Assembly: GCF_000832015.1 (NCBI RefSeq) | Contig: NZ_JXCJ01000001.1 | Coordinates: 3,415,087 to 3,453,986 of the forward strand | Direction: 5' to 3' | Source: Gilvimarinus agarilyticus | GTDB lineage: Bacteria > Pseudomonadota > Gammaproteobacteria > Pseudomonadales > Cellvibrionaceae | DNA: 38,900 nt | Shown: positions 22,727 through 30,711 of the stretch, one piece after another | Position numbering within the stretch: position 1 is the first letter of the stretch | Layout: every line of letters begins with the position of its first letter | Notes under the pieces: generated by a model | Database searches by the model: none | Told to the model about the DNA's origin: nothing | Seen by the model: the letters and a program-made list of their open reading frames with translations, nothing else | Program-made: the position numbers and the translations under genes

Positions 22727-24876
22727 TAATTGGCCCTCCCGATACGGCCTTGGCGCAAGGCTTCTACAACTTGCTCTTTGGGGCCATCCGCAACAATTTT
22801 GCCACCATCAATGACGATAATGCGATCAACCATGGCCAACAAAGAGTTGCGATGGGTAATAACCAGCATGGTTTTGCCCGTAGAGAACTTAGCCAAATTG
22901 CGCTTTAACTCTTCTTCGCTCGTATGGTCCATCGCACCGGTAGGCTCGTCCAACAATAAAATAGCTGGGTCGGCCACCAAAGCCCTGGCAATAGCGACAG
23001 CCTGGCGCTGCCCACCCGATAACAACTCGCCACGCTCACCCACCGGCATCGACAAGCCTTGAGGGTGTGAATTAATAAACCCTGCCAAGCCCGATAACTC
23101 GATGATTTTAAGCAAGCGCTCATCATCAATTCGCGGATCTGCCATTGTTATATTTTCACGCAAGGTACCCAGAAACAAATTTACGTCCTGAGAGACATAA
23201 CCGATATTGTGTCGCAGCTGCGCCGGGTCCAGCTGACCAATGTCGATATTATCTATAAGCACACTGCCGCCGCTGGGAGCATAAAGCCCCGCGATAATTT
23301 TTTCGATCGTCGTTTTGCCTGAGCCATTGCGTCCTAAAATGGCGACCTTTTCACCAGGGGCAACACTAAAGCTCACATCACGCAGCGCCTGGCGCTCATC
23401 GTGCGGATAACTAAACGACACACCGTTAAACTCAATCCGTCCGTCCAGCCGGGGGCGGGAAATCCACTCAGCTTGATCGGGGCGCTCGACCGGGGTATTC
23501 ATGACCCGATCCACACTCTCGAGCGCCGTGGCGGCCTGATGGTACTGCATCATTAACGCAGCGCTCTGGCCAACGGGTGCCATGATGCGTGAGGACAACA
23601 TATAAGCGGCAATCAAGCCACCTTGAGTCAGCTCACCCTCGGTAATTAAGTAAACACCCACAATAATAATGGCAACGGCCACCAACTGCTGCACCCACAC
23701 CGCACCGGTGGTAACCGAGCCAGATAACAATCGCATTTTCGTGGTGGTGCGCGAGAGAAAAACCGTTGTTTTCTCCCATAAATTTTGCATTTTGCCTTCC
23801 GCACCCAAGGTTTTAAGTGCTTCCAGGCCATTCAGGCTCTCAACCAACACCGCGTTCCGGTAGGCACTCGCCTCCATACTGCTGAGTGACAGCTCATGCA
23901 TTTTGGCCTGCACGGCGGCGGCGTAAAATAAACAAGCCAACACACCAACAGCAATCGGGATCACTAACCACCAAGAGGTCAGCAAGCCAATAATTAAACT
24001 AAAAATTAGCACAAAAGGCAGATCGACAAACGCAATAATGGTACTGGAGCCGATAAAGCTGCGTACCGATTCAAACGCCTGCAGCCCCGCGGCATAAGAG
24101 CCCACCGAGGTTGGCCGCTCACTCATGCGCATCCCTAACACCCGCGCCATAATAGAAGCAGACAGAGTGATATCGACACGACTCGCCGCCAAATCGACAA
24201 ACCAGGCCCGCACCATTTTTAGGCAAACATCGGCGCACAAAACAATCGCTACCCCCGAGGCCAGCACCCACAGGGTTTCAATGGCAAAATTGGGCACCAC
24301 CCGATCGTACACGTTCATCACAAACAGAGGCATAGCCAAGGCAAAAATATTCACCAGTAAAGCGGCAAACAGCACATCACGATATAAACCACGGTGCGCC
24401 TTGATAACCTCCCAAAACCAATGTCCCTTATGGGTTTTGTGGATGTCGGCGTTACGCGTACTGAACTGTAAGCGCGGCCGGGCATAGATCACCCGCCCCG
24501 CGTATCGCGCCTCGAGCTCCTCAAGAGGAATGTTGACCTGAGTTTGCGCCAAGTCGGGAAAAACCACCTCGGCCTGATCACCCTCGATACCTAAAAGCAC
24601 ACAGGCCTCGTTGCCTTCAAGCAACAAAATAACGGGAAGGAGTGAACTGTTAATTTCGTTTAACGAGCGTCGCACCAGTTGACTGGTAAGCCCCGCACGA
24701 CGAGCGGCACGATCAAATAACGAGGGAGGAAGTTGTTGATGCTGTAAGGGTAAACCCGCCAACAGCGTCGAGCCAGAGGTGTTTATCCCGTGCATGCGAG
24801 AAAGAATCAACAGACAATTTAACAGCGGGCCACCACGTAACGAGGCGTGGCTCGCCTCGTCAGCTTTATCACTCAT
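22726..24876 (-). CDS. LssB/LapB-type ABC exporter (type I secretion permease/ATPase) with inactive C39-like domain
   Basis: The 716-residue protein has three parts. An N-terminal C39-like domain (about 1-145) carries GPLLNCLLILSRMHG and lacks the catalytic Cys-Gly arrangement of true C39 peptidases, as expected for exporters of unprocessed RTX/LapA proteins. A six-helix membrane domain spans about 165-450. The ATPase domain (about 485-716) has Walker A GRNGSGKTT, signature LSGGQRQ, Walker B ILLLDEP and an H-loop ITHR. It drives export of the giant adhesins without cleaving them. The gene lies 74 bases after the TolC-like gene and overlaps the adaptor gene by one base. The domain order and length match the LssB family, equivalent to LapB of Pseudomonas type I secretion. 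Confidence 0.95.
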   Translation of the reverse strand: MSDKADEASHASLRGGPLLNCLLILSRMHGINTSGSTLLAGLPLQHQQLPPSLFDRAARRAGLTSQLVRRSLNEINSSLLPVILLLEGNEACVLLGIEGDQAEVVFPDLAQTQVNIPLEELEARYAGRVIYARPRLQFSTRNADIHKTHKGHWFWEVIKAHRGLYRDVLFAALLVNIFALAMPLFVMNVYDRVVPNFAIETLWVLASGVAIVLCADVCLKMVRAWFVDLAASRVDITLSASIMARVLGMRMSERPTSVGSYAAGLQAFESVRSFIGSSTIIAFVDLPFVLIFSLIIGLLTSWWLVIPIAVGVLACLFYAAAVQAKMHELSLSSMEASAYRNAVLVESLNGLEALKTLGAEGKMQNLWEKTTVFLSRTTTKMRLLSGSVTTGAVWVQQLVAVAIIIVGVYLITEGELTQGGLIAAYMLSSRIMAPVGQSAALMMQYHQAATALESVDRVMNTPVERPDQAEWISRPRLDGRIEFNGVSFSYPHDERQALRDVSFSVAPGEKVAILGRNGSGKTTIEKIIAGLYAPSGGSVLIDNIDIGQLDPAQLRHNIGYVSQDVNLFLGTLRENITMADPRIDDERLLKIIELSGLAGFINSHPQGLSMPVGERGELLSGGQRQAVAIARALVADPAILLLDEPTGAMDHTSEEELKRNLAKFSTGKTMLVITHRNSLLAMVDRIIVIDGGKIVADGPKEQVVEALRQGRIGRAN

Positions 24877-24912
24877 AGGATACTGAGTCTCTTATGTCGT
24901 CGGTACTCTTTT

Positions 24913-24935
24913 GCCCCAGCGTTAAGTGCCGGGGC
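24913..24935 (-). other. Hairpin between the TolC-like and exporter genes
   Basis: GCCCC (24913-24917) pairs with GGGGC (24931-24935), with an inner GC/GC pair, inside the 74-base gap. There is no T-run on either side. It may modulate the ratio of outer-membrane channel to exporter, or simply be chance. It sits inside what otherwise looks like a single operon. Confidence 0.35.
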
Positions 24936-24950
24936 TTGAAAACGCGCAGC

Positions 24951-26789
24951 TTATTGCAGTTGGCGTATAGTGATCTCAATGCGGTCGGTCGCGGGCCGGA
25001 CTACAGCACCCGCCGGATCCACTTCTGGCTCTACCACTACGCGGCCGGCATCGATACCGTTGATAACCAGATAATCCCGCACGGCCGTCACCCGGGCGCT
25101 GGATAAGGTGCGACTTACATTTGAAGGATTAGGGTCGGCCGATTGAGCGGCAATAACGACTTCGGCGACCCGGCCCGATTGATTTCCAAAACGCGCCAAC
25201 AGCTGGTCTAGCTGGCTCATGGCCGAGTTGGTAAGCACCGAGCTATTATCGGCAAACAGAGCGTCACTTTCGTAAGTAACTACATTATCCAGCAAGTCGT
25301 CGCGTGAAAGCGCGGCGGGAGAAAGCGCGGGGCACGCCGCCGAAGGCTCGACATCGATATCGGAGAGATCTTCTTCTAAATCACTAGCCAACGGGATGTC
25401 GTCAGGCACAATGTTCAGTGACACCAACAATTTACCCATAGACTCCAGCACCCGCGCGTAAGCGATGTTTAAATCGTGATTGCTGTTAATAACGGCGCGG
25501 CTCGATTGAAAGTACTCGTTTTCGGCATCGAGTAAGTCCAGCAAGGTGCGCTGGCCAATTTGAAACTGCTCTAAATACGCCCGACGCACACGATCACTCG
25601 CCTCGCGATGCTGGGTTAAGGAAATCAAGCGGTCTTCCAAACTGTGCGTATTGTTGTAGGCAATTTGCGCGGTCTGCCGCAAATTAACACAAGCAACATC
25701 GCGCTGATCTTTCGCAGTATCCACTTCCGATAATGACCGCTTTACCGCGGCACGGTCAGAACCGCCGTTAAATAAGTTGTAGGTCAGCGCCAATTCAATG
25801 GCACCTTCGTCACCAAAATCATCCGGATCAATACGGTCATCAAACACCCCTAGGTTTTGTTGGGTGCCATAACGTGCCCGCAGCTCGACACGTGGATAGT
25901 AGCCCGAACGCTGAGTGCGCACTGACGCCTGTGCAGCGGCAATGTTTTTAATGGCCGCATGAAAGCCTGGGTTACCTTGGTAGGCACTGTAAAGCACGTC
26001 TTTTACGGACGCGGGAATCGGCTCGGACTTAAGGTCATTAGGCACCAAACGCTCCGGCGGCAGGTCACCCACGATACGCAGATACTTAGAGGTCACATCA
26101 TGCAAGTTAGCCGCTTCGGTCAGCAAGTTCGACTCGGCCAGAGCCACCCGGCCGTCAACCTGGTCTAGGTCGGCACGACGCCCCACGCCCTGATCAACAC
26201 GATCACCAATTTGTTTTTGCACACTCAAGTGCTCTTGGTAGTTGGTGCGCGCCAGCCTTAACAACTTGCGATAACGCACGAGATTCTCTGCCACCTCAAA
26301 TGCTTCAAGAGAGAGGTTATCGACGGTATCGAGCAGCTCTAAATAACGTACTTGGCGGGCGCTATCGAGCCGGCTTACTTCTCCGCTAATGCGAAACCCA
26401 TCAAAGAGCATCTGAGTAAGCGAAATTTCCGCACTGTTTATATCGTAATCGTCCCGGCCGTCGTAATCGCGGCGCTGTTTACCGGTACTAGCGGTAAGGT
26501 CTATCGAGGGGAGGTACTGGCCGCGAGCTGTGCCAACATTATGCTCAGCGGCTTGATAGGTATTCCAGGCCGCCTGCACTTCTGGGTTGTAGTCAAGCGC
26601 CTTCAGCACTACGTCGCGGCTCGAAAAATTGACCTCGACAATCATCCCGTCCGTAATGTTGGAGCGAGTAGAGGTTTGTGCTTGTGATTGGCTATCAGAT
26701 TGCGCGATCACAGCCGAGCTCGCACCAGCTAACAGAAAACTCGTCAAGAAACGTGTAAACATTCCTGATTTACGTAAGGCGAGTTGCAT
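24951..26789 (-). CDS. TolC-like outer-membrane channel fused to a C-terminal OmpA-like domain
   Basis: The 612-residue protein starts with a signal peptide (MFTRFLTSFLLAGASSAVIA at about 10-29). A TolC domain with two outer-membrane-efflux repeats follows (about 50-455), with VVLKALDYNPEVQAA, RTLLDLLDAENEYFQS and NLFNGGSDRAAV typical of the family. An acidic linker (LEEDLSDIDVEP) leads to an OmpA-like domain (about 505-612: ESDALFADNSSVL, TLSSARVTAVRDYL, DRIEITI). The Arg of the LSxxRA segment is kept, but the Asp of the usual GHTD peptidoglycan-binding motif is replaced by AAQSAD. It forms the exit pore and is expected to hold the adhesin retention modules. Start ATG 26789 is supported by GAGGGA at 26796-26801. 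It corresponds to LapE, about 150 residues longer than a plain TolC. Confidence 0.92.
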   Translation of the reverse strand: MQLALRKSGMFTRFLTSFLLAGASSAVIAQSDSQSQAQTSTRSNITDGMIVEVNFSSRDVVLKALDYNPEVQAAWNTYQAAEHNVGTARGQYLPSIDLTASTGKQRRDYDGRDDYDINSAEISLTQMLFDGFRISGEVSRLDSARQVRYLELLDTVDNLSLEAFEVAENLVRYRKLLRLARTNYQEHLSVQKQIGDRVDQGVGRRADLDQVDGRVALAESNLLTEAANLHDVTSKYLRIVGDLPPERLVPNDLKSEPIPASVKDVLYSAYQGNPGFHAAIKNIAAAQASVRTQRSGYYPRVELRARYGTQQNLGVFDDRIDPDDFGDEGAIELALTYNLFNGGSDRAAVKRSLSEVDTAKDQRDVACVNLRQTAQIAYNNTHSLEDRLISLTQHREASDRVRRAYLEQFQIGQRTLLDLLDAENEYFQSSRAVINSNHDLNIAYARVLESMGKLLVSLNIVPDDIPLASDLEEDLSDIDVEPSAACPALSPAALSRDDLLDNVVTYESDALFADNSSVLTNSAMSQLDQLLARFGNQSGRVAEVVIAAQSADPNPSNVSRTLSSARVTAVRDYLVINGIDAGRVVVEPEVDPAGAVVRPATDRIEITIRQLQ

Positions 26790-26858
26790 TGAAAATCCCT
26801 CAATGAAAATTTCTATTCTTAACGACTAATGGTGACATTGAATCGGCTAAGTATTTAT

Positions 26859-26867
26859 ATAGTAGCA
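26859..26867 (-). promoter_or_regulatory. Candidate extended -10 promoter of the secretion operon
   Basis: On the minus strand TGCTACTAT, an extended -10 (TGnTAnnnT), lies about 70 bases upstream of the TolC-like start codon in AT-rich DNA. No good -35 box is seen at the normal distance, as is common for extended -10 promoters. Confidence 0.35.
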
Positions 26868-27113
26868 GCGACAAACGAGCTACGTTATCAATCTGTAGGT
26901 TTATCCGCCAAAACAGCGAAGACATCTAATAACTGTTCGTGAAAAAACACCCTCTTGCCAATTCAAAGAGCTCGCTACGGCTAAAACTGAGAACGCTGTC
27001 ACATATTTCCACATATTGCATGAGATAGTACTTCAAAAATGGAATAACGATCAAGGCAAAGCGATTCATTACTTATAAGAAGTGGCTGTTAAAGCACCTC
27101 TTTCATATAACCA

Positions 27114-27134
27114 TTTTGGTGCAATGCACCAAAA
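27114..27134. promoter_or_regulatory. Near-perfect palindrome, possible operator
   Basis: Arms TTTTGGTGCA (27114-27123) and TGCACCAAAA (27125-27134) are exact reverse complements around a single A. It lies about 325 bases upstream of the secretion operon and 112 bases beyond the phoH hairpin. Such a compact symmetric site suits a dimeric transcription factor. The factor is not identified. Confidence 0.45.
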
Positions 27135-27246
27135 ATGCAACTAGCTCGACACACCTTTTTTGTATCGAGTGTATACGCGGGAAACGGCTGACTGGATGCA
27201 CTGGATTAAGCTCGGCGAGAAAAGCATCTATCGATGTGCGTTTCAA

Positions 27247-27286
27247 GGTAACAGGGCGCCCACGCCAAACGCTAGCGCCCGTTACC
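27247..27286 (-). terminator. Hairpin after phoH
   Basis: GGTAAC-GGGCGC (27247-27259, with one bulged A at 27253) pairs with GCGCCCGTTACC (27275-27286) around a 15-base loop, starting nine bases after the phoH stop. The stem is strong, but the following T-tract is weak (TTGAAAC). Confidence 0.5.
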
Positions 27287-27295
27287 GATGGCTGA

Positions 27296-28105
27296 CTAGC
27301 TTAATTCATAGCGATCAATAATATCGCGAACCAAGCCGCTGCGAACAATGTCTTCGCGCTCAAAACGATGAACATACACAGAGTTCACGCCATTGAGCTT
27401 ACCGATAGCATCTGCCAAGCCATTGCAGCCGCGAATATCACTCTGCTCTATGTCACCGTTAATCACCACTTTGCAATCTTCACCAATGCGAGTTAAAAAC
27501 ATTTTCATCTGTGATGGCGAAGTGTTTTGCGCCTCATCCAACACGACAAAAGTGCGATTGTTAAACGTTTTACCACGCATAAACGCTAAGGGCGCTGCGA
27601 CGATTCTGCCGTGCCGCAAACAGTAATCCACCGTGCCCGCGCCGAGGCGCTCGTTTAAAATATCGCGAAACGCATCAATATAAACCGAGAACTTTTCATC
27701 GAGTGCCCCCGGCAAAAAGCCTAACTGTTCGCCGGCCTCAACGGCGGGGCGAGTCAGAATGATACGCTCAATACGGCCGGACTCTAAGGCCTCTGCCGCC
27801 AACGCACCGGCACAATAACTTTTACCAGTACCGGCAGGGCCAGTACCAAAGGTTAAGTTGTGGGTTTTGATAGCATCGATGTAACGTTGTTGCGAGGGGG
27901 TTTGAGCGATAAGGGGTTGCGAGGAGCGTTGCGGACTGTATGCGGTTTCGAGCTGTTGCGAGCGGCCTTTCATTTCGACGATGTTGCCGTCGTCTCGGCG
28001 GTGCTTTCGGGATGACTTAGAGCGCCCTTTACTGACTTTAAAACCGCCGTCATCCATGTCGTCATATTGATGGGGGTTGCGTCGTGCCTGAGATCTTTTC
28101 GCCAT
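27296..28105 (-). CDS. phoH: PhoH-family ATPase, short form
   Basis: The 269-residue protein has a basic N-terminal tail (about 1-45) followed by a PhoH P-loop domain: Walker A GPAGTGKS at 89-96, the family motif ILTRPAVEAGE at 116-126, Walker B VVLDEAQN at 187-194 and the TRIGE sensor region. Length and sequence resemble E. coli PhoH rather than the longer YbeZ. It is a cytoplasmic ATPase whose precise role is poorly known; relatives are linked to RNA metabolism and phosphate stress. A longer frame reaches 28171, but the ATG at 28105 is chosen because AAGGA (28114-28118) sits eight bases upstream and the extra 22 residues look non-coding. It is a single gene with its own promoter. Confidence 0.92.
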   Translation of the reverse strand: MAKRSQARRNPHQYDDMDDGGFKVSKGRSKSSRKHRRDDGNIVEMKGRSQQLETAYSPQRSSQPLIAQTPSQQRYIDAIKTHNLTFGTGPAGTGKSYCAGALAAEALESGRIERIILTRPAVEAGEQLGFLPGALDEKFSVYIDAFRDILNERLGAGTVDYCLRHGRIVAAPLAFMRGKTFNNRTFVVLDEAQNTSPSQMKMFLTRIGEDCKVVINGDIEQSDIRGCNGLADAIGKLNGVNSVYVHRFEREDIVRSGLVRDIIDRYELS

Positions 28106-28463
28106 GAGTATTATCCTTGTCAATTCAAAGTAAATACCGGCGCATCGCGTGAATGTGTAACGGCTTGCCACCGCTTACGATGAGCCTTACCTGGTAATGC
28201 AAAGAAGATTGTGCGAAGAAATCACTCCTGTGGTTGGATACATTTGAGACCCGAGCGATATAGAGGTTACAGCCTTGAGTTGTGTCTCACGGCCATTCAA
28301 ACCACAACATATGCCCTCGAAAACCATCTTATGCCCAAATTATAAAGTGGGTCAACGGCTTTTTAGAGTTTTTTAAGCACTCCAAACACTCGCACCAAAA
28401 GATGTCACAAACAATTCGTCGGCCTGTCACACGCACTAAACACAGGCGTGCTTAATGCTCAAT
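28106..28463. other. Non-coding gap between mtfA and phoH
   Basis: This 358-base region holds the phoH promoter and its ~215-base leader. A short inverted repeat GCCTGT...ACAGGC at about 28421-28446 lies shortly after the mtfA stop. TGAGAC and GTCTCA arms flank about 28248-28292 in the leader. No small gene with a ribosome site was recognised. Confidence 0.5.
28328..28355 (-). promoter_or_regulatory. Predicted promoter of phoH
   Basis: TTGACC (28350-28355) and CATAAG (28328-28333) on the minus strand are separated by 16 bases. Transcription from here gives phoH a leader of about 215 bases. A TATAAT-like sequence lies within the spacer but is too close to the -35 box to pair with it. Confidence 0.45.
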
Positions 28464-29228
28464 TTATAAGCGCTTAGCGGGGTCTTGACCGTAGAAAGCC
28501 ACATAGTTGCGATACACCTGCGGGTAAGTGTCACGCAATAGTTTTGGCAGCTCGAAAAACACCTCGCTCGTCACCGCGACAAACTCAGCCGGGTTAGTAG
28601 CACCATAACGATCAATATCGCTATGCTCGCCACGGGCCACCTTTTCACACAAGTCGTCATAGGCTCGACCAAAGCTCGCCGTCCAGTCATCGACCGACAT
28701 GCCGGCGCGCAACGGCGGAAATCCGTCGGCAGCGCCATTGAGCATATCGAGCTTATGCACAAACTCGTGAATCACTAGATTGTGCCCATCAATCACACCC
28801 GCTTTAGCCGTTTCACTCCAGGCGAGTACAACGCCACCTTGATTCCAGGCTTCGCCGGCCAGGTGGTGTTCCGCTTCGTGCGCCACACCACTGGCATCGA
28901 CTTGCGTGCGCTGGGTTTTAAACCCAGCGGGATAAACGAGAACTGATTGCCAGCCGCGATACCATTCGACACCGAGATTTAAAATAGGCAAGCACGCTTG
29001 CAGGGCAATAAGTAATGCCATGTTGCCCGTCAGCACCACCCCCTGAATACCGACAAAGTCCTTCTCGTGCATAAACAAAATAGCCATCCGGCGCAACCGC
29101 GCCAGCTCACCGGTGGTCAAACCTTTAAGTAACGGCAACTGCTCAAGCACTTGCTGCCAATCTCGCTCATCGATGGGGTTAGCACGAACAACACGCTCTT
29201 CTCGCCATTGGCGAAACCACTGAAACAT
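28464..29228 (-). CDS. mtfA: MtfA-family zinc metallopeptidase
   Basis: The 254-residue protein contains the zinc site HEFVH (154-158, IHEFVHKLDMLNG), with a downstream acidic region (NPAEFVAVTSEVFFE) that supplies the third ligand in this family. It also has the conserved features LEWY/GVEWYRGW and the C-terminal FYGQDPAKR. E. coli MtfA (265 residues) binds the glucose repressor Mlc and has peptidase activity; a similar role here is inferred. The ATG at 29228 lies two bases after the helicase stop, so translation is probably coupled. An in-frame GTG at 29264 would add 12 residues overlapping the helicase, but those residues do not look like the family's N-terminus. Confidence 0.9.
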   Translation of the reverse strand: MFQWFRQWREERVVRANPIDERDWQQVLEQLPLLKGLTTGELARLRRMAILFMHEKDFVGIQGVVLTGNMALLIALQACLPILNLGVEWYRGWQSVLVYPAGFKTQRTQVDASGVAHEAEHHLAGEAWNQGGVVLAWSETAKAGVIDGHNLVIHEFVHKLDMLNGAADGFPPLRAGMSVDDWTASFGRAYDDLCEKVARGEHSDIDRYGATNPAEFVAVTSEVFFELPKLLRDTYPQVYRNYVAFYGQDPAKRL

Positions 29229-29230
29229 CC

Positions 29231-30583
29231 CTATGACTCTTTTTTGTTGGTCTGACTGGTCCACGACTTTACGCTCGGCTCTGGCCTCGAGGCGGCCTGG
29301 CGTCGCTTACCGACATTCTTTTGATCACGCTGACGATTTTTACTCTTCGCTTTATCAGCAACTTTTTTACTGCCTTTAGCCGTTGCTTTAGCTGGTTTTT
29401 TACCCGCCGCCTTACCCGAACTCTTTATTTTTTTCGGGCCTCGGTAACGGGCAATTAACCCATCGATCTGCACAAATTTAGCCGGTTGGTTTAAGTGGCG
29501 CTCGATATCGGCCATCAAGTTCCAGCCTTGCGCGGTTACCAACGACACCACAGTGCCACTGGCATCGGCGCGAGCTGTGCGACCGGCACGATGCACAAAG
29601 CTAGGCACATTGTAGGGTAAGTCGGCATTAATAATGAGCTCGACCCCTTCGACATCCAGGCCTCTGGCGGCCAAGTCTGTCGCCACCAAAATATTGCACT
29701 GCCCCGAGCTAAAACGCGCCATTACCTGCTTGCGGATTTTCGCCTCTACCTCACCGTGCAATGCCAGAGAGCGCACGCCGGCACTGTCCAATGTACTGAC
29801 GATCTCGTTTACCCGCTCACGGGTGTTGGCAAAAATAACCGCGCGGCGAAACTCTCGCTGCTGGCACAGCGCCGCCAACAACTGACACTTATGCGGCCAG
29901 TCATCGGCCAGTATTTTCTCTAGTGCCCGGTTGGTTACCAACTGATTAATATCAATCCGGCGTAGGGTTTCGGGGTTCGTTAACGCGAGCAACAACTGCC
30001 CCAGCCCCTTAGCTTTTAACGTGGCGGAGTACAGCAAGGTTTGCCGCGAGTCAGGACAAGCTTTGGCGATGCGGCTCACATCATCAGAAAACCCCATATC
30101 CAGGGTTCGGTCGGCTTCATCCACCACCAGAAACTCCAGCTTCGATAAATCCGCTAATCCGGCGCCCACAAACTCCGACATGCGCCCCGGGGTGGCCACC
30201 AACAGATCCGCCGAGGCGATCAGCTCTTTTTGCGCGGCTTTGCTGTCGCCGCCCGTAAGCGCCACCACATTGATCATGTCCTGCTCACACAATTTGCGCG
30301 CCTGCGCAACAATTTGCCGGGCAAGCTCACGGGTGGGGGTAAGAATAAGTGCCCGAATCGAACCGCGCCCACTCTTACGGGTCAGCAGCAGCTGCAACAT
30401 GGGCAACAAAAATGCGAGGGTTTTGCCACTGCCGGTTGGCGCGCATACCGCCACATCGGCGCCACTCAAAACAGCGGGGATGGCATCCGCCTGCACCGGA
30501 GTTGGCTCCTCAAGCTCCAGCTGAGCAAGCGCCGCCTGCAAGCGGGGGTGTGATAGTTGGGCGAAAGCTGCAGAATTATTCAC
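29231..30583 (-). CDS. DEAD-box ATP-dependent RNA helicase
   Basis: The roughly 450-residue protein shows the ordered helicase motifs: Q motif (EPTPVQADAIPAVL), I APTGSGKT, Ia PTRELA, Ib TPGR, II DEAD (VVDEADRTLDMGF), III SAT, IV FANTRERV, V ATDLAARGLD and VI HRAGRTAR. These are followed by a lysine-rich tail of about 75 residues likely to bind RNA. It acts in RNA remodelling, for example ribosome assembly or mRNA decay; the exact subfamily (RhlE- or SrmB-like) is not certain. The start is taken as GTG 30583, next to the Q-motif region; a TTG at 30613 would add ten residues. The stop is two bases before the mtfA ATG. Confidence 0.9.
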   Translation of the reverse strand: MNNSAAFAQLSHPRLQAALAQLELEEPTPVQADAIPAVLSGADVAVCAPTGSGKTLAFLLPMLQLLLTRKSGRGSIRALILTPTRELARQIVAQARKLCEQDMINVVALTGGDSKAAQKELIASADLLVATPGRMSEFVGAGLADLSKLEFLVVDEADRTLDMGFSDDVSRIAKACPDSRQTLLYSATLKAKGLGQLLLALTNPETLRRIDINQLVTNRALEKILADDWPHKCQLLAALCQQREFRRAVIFANTRERVNEIVSTLDSAGVRSLALHGEVEAKIRKQVMARFSSGQCNILVATDLAARGLDVEGVELIINADLPYNVPSFVHRAGRTARADASGTVVSLVTAQGWNLMADIERHLNQPAKFVQIDGLIARYRGPKKIKSSGKAAGKKPAKATAKGSKKVADKAKSKNRQRDQKNVGKRRQAASRPEPSVKSWTSQTNKKES

Positions 30584-30676
30584 GGCGAGTCTCAACAGAT
30601 GAACGCAAGTCAAACTGTGCAGCGCGCGTCAGCTAAGTACCGCACAGTCGGCGGCTAGCCCGCCCGATAAATAATA

Positions 30677-30708
30677 CACACGGGGCAGTCAAACGCCCGC
30701 CCCGTGTG
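30677..30708 (-). terminator. Rho-independent terminator after oadB
   Basis: CACACGGGGC (30677-30686) pairs with GCCCCGTGTG (30699-30708) around a 12-base loop, three bases after the oadB stop. On the minus strand it is followed by T-rich TATTATTTAT. It closes the oadGAB operon and separates it from the helicase gene. Confidence 0.75.
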
Positions 30709-30711
30709 GGG

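Larger units (their letters stand above)
26790..27295. other. Long non-coding region upstream of the secretion operon
   Basis: These 506 bases between phoH and the TolC-like gene contain no convincing ORF. They hold, from the operon outward, a GAGGGA ribosome site, an extended -10 candidate, several AT-rich stretches, a palindrome at 27114-27134 and the phoH 3' hairpin at 27247-27286. The length is consistent with a heavily regulated promoter. Confidence 0.6.

Noticed and set aside
27114-27134. NtrC binding site with a sigma-54 promoter upstream of the secretion operon
   Set aside because: The half-sites are in reverse order relative to the NtrC consensus. The nearest TTGGCA element (about 26950-26965) lacks the GC at the -12 position.
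28106-28171. Upstream 22-residue extension of PhoH
   Set aside because: The ribosome site AAGGA fits the internal ATG at 28105, and the extension has no resemblance to the PhoH N-terminus.
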